A stretch of 43,820 bases of DNA from contig JAVHLK010000033.1 in NCBI GenBank assembly GCA_031082285.1, positions 1-43,820 on the forward strand, given 5' to 3'. Shown piece by piece: positions 42,747 to 43,820 of the stretch. Position numbers and translations under genes: made by a program. Below the pieces are notes generated by a model. It saw only the letters and a list, made by a program, of their open reading frames with translations. It did not search any database and was not told the DNA's origin. Each line of letters begins with the position of its first letter. Within the stretch, counting starts at the first letter, position 1. The DNA comes from Desulfomonilaceae bacterium. GTDB taxonomy: Bacteria; Desulfobacterota; Desulfomonilia; Desulfomonilales; Desulfomonilaceae.

Positions 42747-43070
42747 TTGGAAGGCGAATCACCCTGGAAACGGCTTGTCGGCCAGTGTATTCTTGGCGAG
42801 GAGCCATTTCTGAAAAGGCTCTTACCGTATCTGAAGGAGAAAACCGCCCTTACCGAAATCCCGCGCGTTCAACGACTTGCCGTCCGCCCCCCTCTCGGTC
42901 GTCTCTTGGCAAGAGTTCGATCCGGATCGGAACGAGACCGGGCCATTGCCGCGGCACATGTGCACCATGGATATTCGCAGCAGGAGATCGCGGCGCATGT
43001 GGGACTCCATTACTCCACAGTGAGCAGGATAGTGCAGCGGGAGAGAGCAAAGTCAAGAAGCAAGACCTGA
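42747..43070 (+). pseudogene. C-terminal remnant of a REP-associated tyrosine transposase (RAYT, IS200-like)
   Basis: The 107 residues show the C-terminal extension of RAYT proteins: SPWKRLVGQCILG, then FLKRLLPYL, EIPRVQRLA, and a helix-turn-helix (GYSQQEIAAHVGLHYSTVSRI). The Y1-transposase catalytic domain is absent. The same frame has a stop at about 42705, shortly upstream. It therefore looks like a decayed 5'-truncated copy. The sequence GCAAGACCTGACCCC at its very end is the kind of element often found at RAYT boundaries. No matching second copy was noticed in the window. Confidence 0.7.
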
Positions 43071-43089
43071 CCCCATTTATATTTATACT

Positions 43090-43602
43090 ATGACGTGTGA
43101 ACTCAGTTTTGATAACCAGTCTGGTGCCATATTTCTCATTTGTCTGTTCTACGCTGTTCATATGGTGGAAGAGTTTTCCTTTGGCTTTGTGCAATGGGCG
43201 GATCGATATTTCGGTCGCTTCGACTGGACGCAAAATCTGGTCGGGAACTTCATCTTTCTCGTGTGCGTGTCTGCAGCTTGCTACCTGTATTATGTAGATC
43301 CAACCAGATACTTGTGGGCGGGAATGTCCGCCGCCATGTGGATTCTGGCCAATGCGTTCCTGCATATCTCGTGTACGATTCTGGGCCGTGAATACTCTCC
43401 GGGTGTAGTGACTGCCACGGCGTTGTACGTTCCCGGAGGGGTGTACTTTCTCTCACAATGGGGCAGAGACGGATTATTGACCTGGCAAAACGTCACTTTG
43501 TCATTCCTGATCGGCGGCATGCTCTTTATGCTCATCCCCACCTTTGCAAGGGCGGTACACTTTCGTGCCCGGATCGCCAAGATATTTCACTTGGTCAAGT
43601 GA
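43090..43602 (+). CDS. HXXEE-motif integral membrane protein
   Basis: This 170-residue protein has about five hydrophobic segments. The name-giving motif H-x-x-E-E is seen as YAVHMVEEF near residue 20, and further His in FLHISC. Members of this family are small membrane proteins of unknown function, possibly metal-dependent. It starts 20 bp after the transposase remnant and has no obvious ribosome site. Its relation to the catabolic cluster is probably only one of position. Confidence 0.75.
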   Translation: MTCELSFDNQSGAIFLICLFYAVHMVEEFSFGFVQWADRYFGRFDWTQNLVGNFIFLVCVSAACYLYYVDPTRYLWAGMSAAMWILANAFLHISCTILGREYSPGVVTATALYVPGGVYFLSQWGRDGLLTWQNVTLSFLIGGMLFMLIPTFARAVHFRARIAKIFHLVK

Positions 43603-43812
43603 CCGATTGGTCGTAACCTTGGCGAGGGACTTCCGTCAAACTGCCGACATCCGCAAGATCCTCACATTTCTCAACCGCGAAAACTGAGTTTCATTCCAAT
43701 TATCTCGTTACCTTTTCCGATTCTTTTCGAAACGTACAGGTGAAGAGGGAAAAGGTCGACCTTGAGAATCAAGACCGGAACATACCCAAGAAAACGCAGG
43801 GGAGGACGAAAA

Positions 43813-43820
43813 GTGAAAAC
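43813..43820 (+). CDS. Possible start of a further gene running off the window
   Basis: A GTG at 43813 follows GGGGAGGA with good spacing, and the frame reads only two further full or partial codons before the edge. This is a guess from the ribosome site alone. The rest of the gap from 43603 shows nothing I can name. Confidence 0.25.

Noticed and set aside
42485-43093. 202-codon plus-strand open frame
   Set aside because: It overlaps both the thiolase end and the RAYT remnant in another frame, and its Arg/Cys/Trp-rich translation looks non-coding.

Overview
This window is a plus-strand catabolic gene cluster from what looks like a strictly or facultatively anaerobic bacterium, most plausibly of the Desulfobacterota (former Deltaproteobacteria). 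That placement is an inference. It rests on branched-chain-type ABC transporters carrying an internal acyl-CoA synthetase gene, many acyl-CoA dehydrogenases and CoA ligases, a winged-helix 4Fe-4S protein, a sigma-54 activator with a matching promoter, and a REP-associated transposase remnant. No gene I accept lies on the minus strand. I saw no tRNA, rRNA, CRISPR array or intact insertion sequence.

Layout. (1) 1-1081: 3' part of an acyl-CoA ligase. (2) 1224-8039: transporter cassette A in the order LivG, acyl-CoA synthetase, LivH, LivM, binding protein, LivF. (3) 8156-12596: acyl-CoA dehydrogenase, MaoC hydratase, two thiolase-fold proteins and a DUF35 Zn-ribbon/OB protein. (4) 12851-17909: PP2C-like phosphatase, enoyl-CoA hydratase, winged-helix ferredoxin-like protein and a PAS/sigma-54 activator. 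(5) 17910-18331: regulatory region with two GACATGTC palindromes and a near-perfect sigma-54 promoter. (6) 18332-24658: thiolase, thiolase, DUF35, MaoC, thiolase, thiolase, DUF35. (7) 24671-31531: transporter cassette B, gene for gene the same order as A. (8) 31673-35331: two acyl-CoA dehydrogenases and a PaaK-like protein. (9) 35865-42659: acetoacetyl-CoA synthetase-like ligase, another acyl-CoA ligase, a small unknown protein, an HMG-CoA-synthase-fold/DUF35 fusion and a canonical thiolase. (10) 42747-43602: a transposase remnant and an HXXEE membrane protein.

The most striking content is a thiolase-fold/thiolase-fold/DUF35 triad that occurs three times. In all six paired thiolase-fold proteins the catalytic His of the GHP motif is Asn, and only one of the six keeps the nucleophilic Cys. 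A seventh thiolase at 41463 keeps both, so the loss is specific to the triads. Known precedents for thiolase-fold proteins partnered with DUF35 domains are the BbsAB thiolase of anaerobic toluene degradation, the archaeal thiolase/HMG-CoA synthase/DUF35 complex, and the steroid side-chain aldolase Ltp2-ChsH2(DUF35). Acyl-CoA dehydrogenase and MaoC genes next to the triads recall the Ltp2 pathway. I therefore propose that the triads are heteromeric, repurposed thiolase-fold C-C lyases (or ligases), possibly retro-aldolases.

Reading the genes together: two ABC importers probably take up one or two related hydrophobic carboxylic acids. The synthetases encoded inside the importer operons activate them to CoA thioesters. 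Dehydrogenases, MaoC or crotonase hydratases and triad enzymes shorten the chain, and the acetoacetyl-CoA synthetase and canonical thiolase may finish the pathway to acetyl-CoA. The true substrate cannot be read from the sequence.
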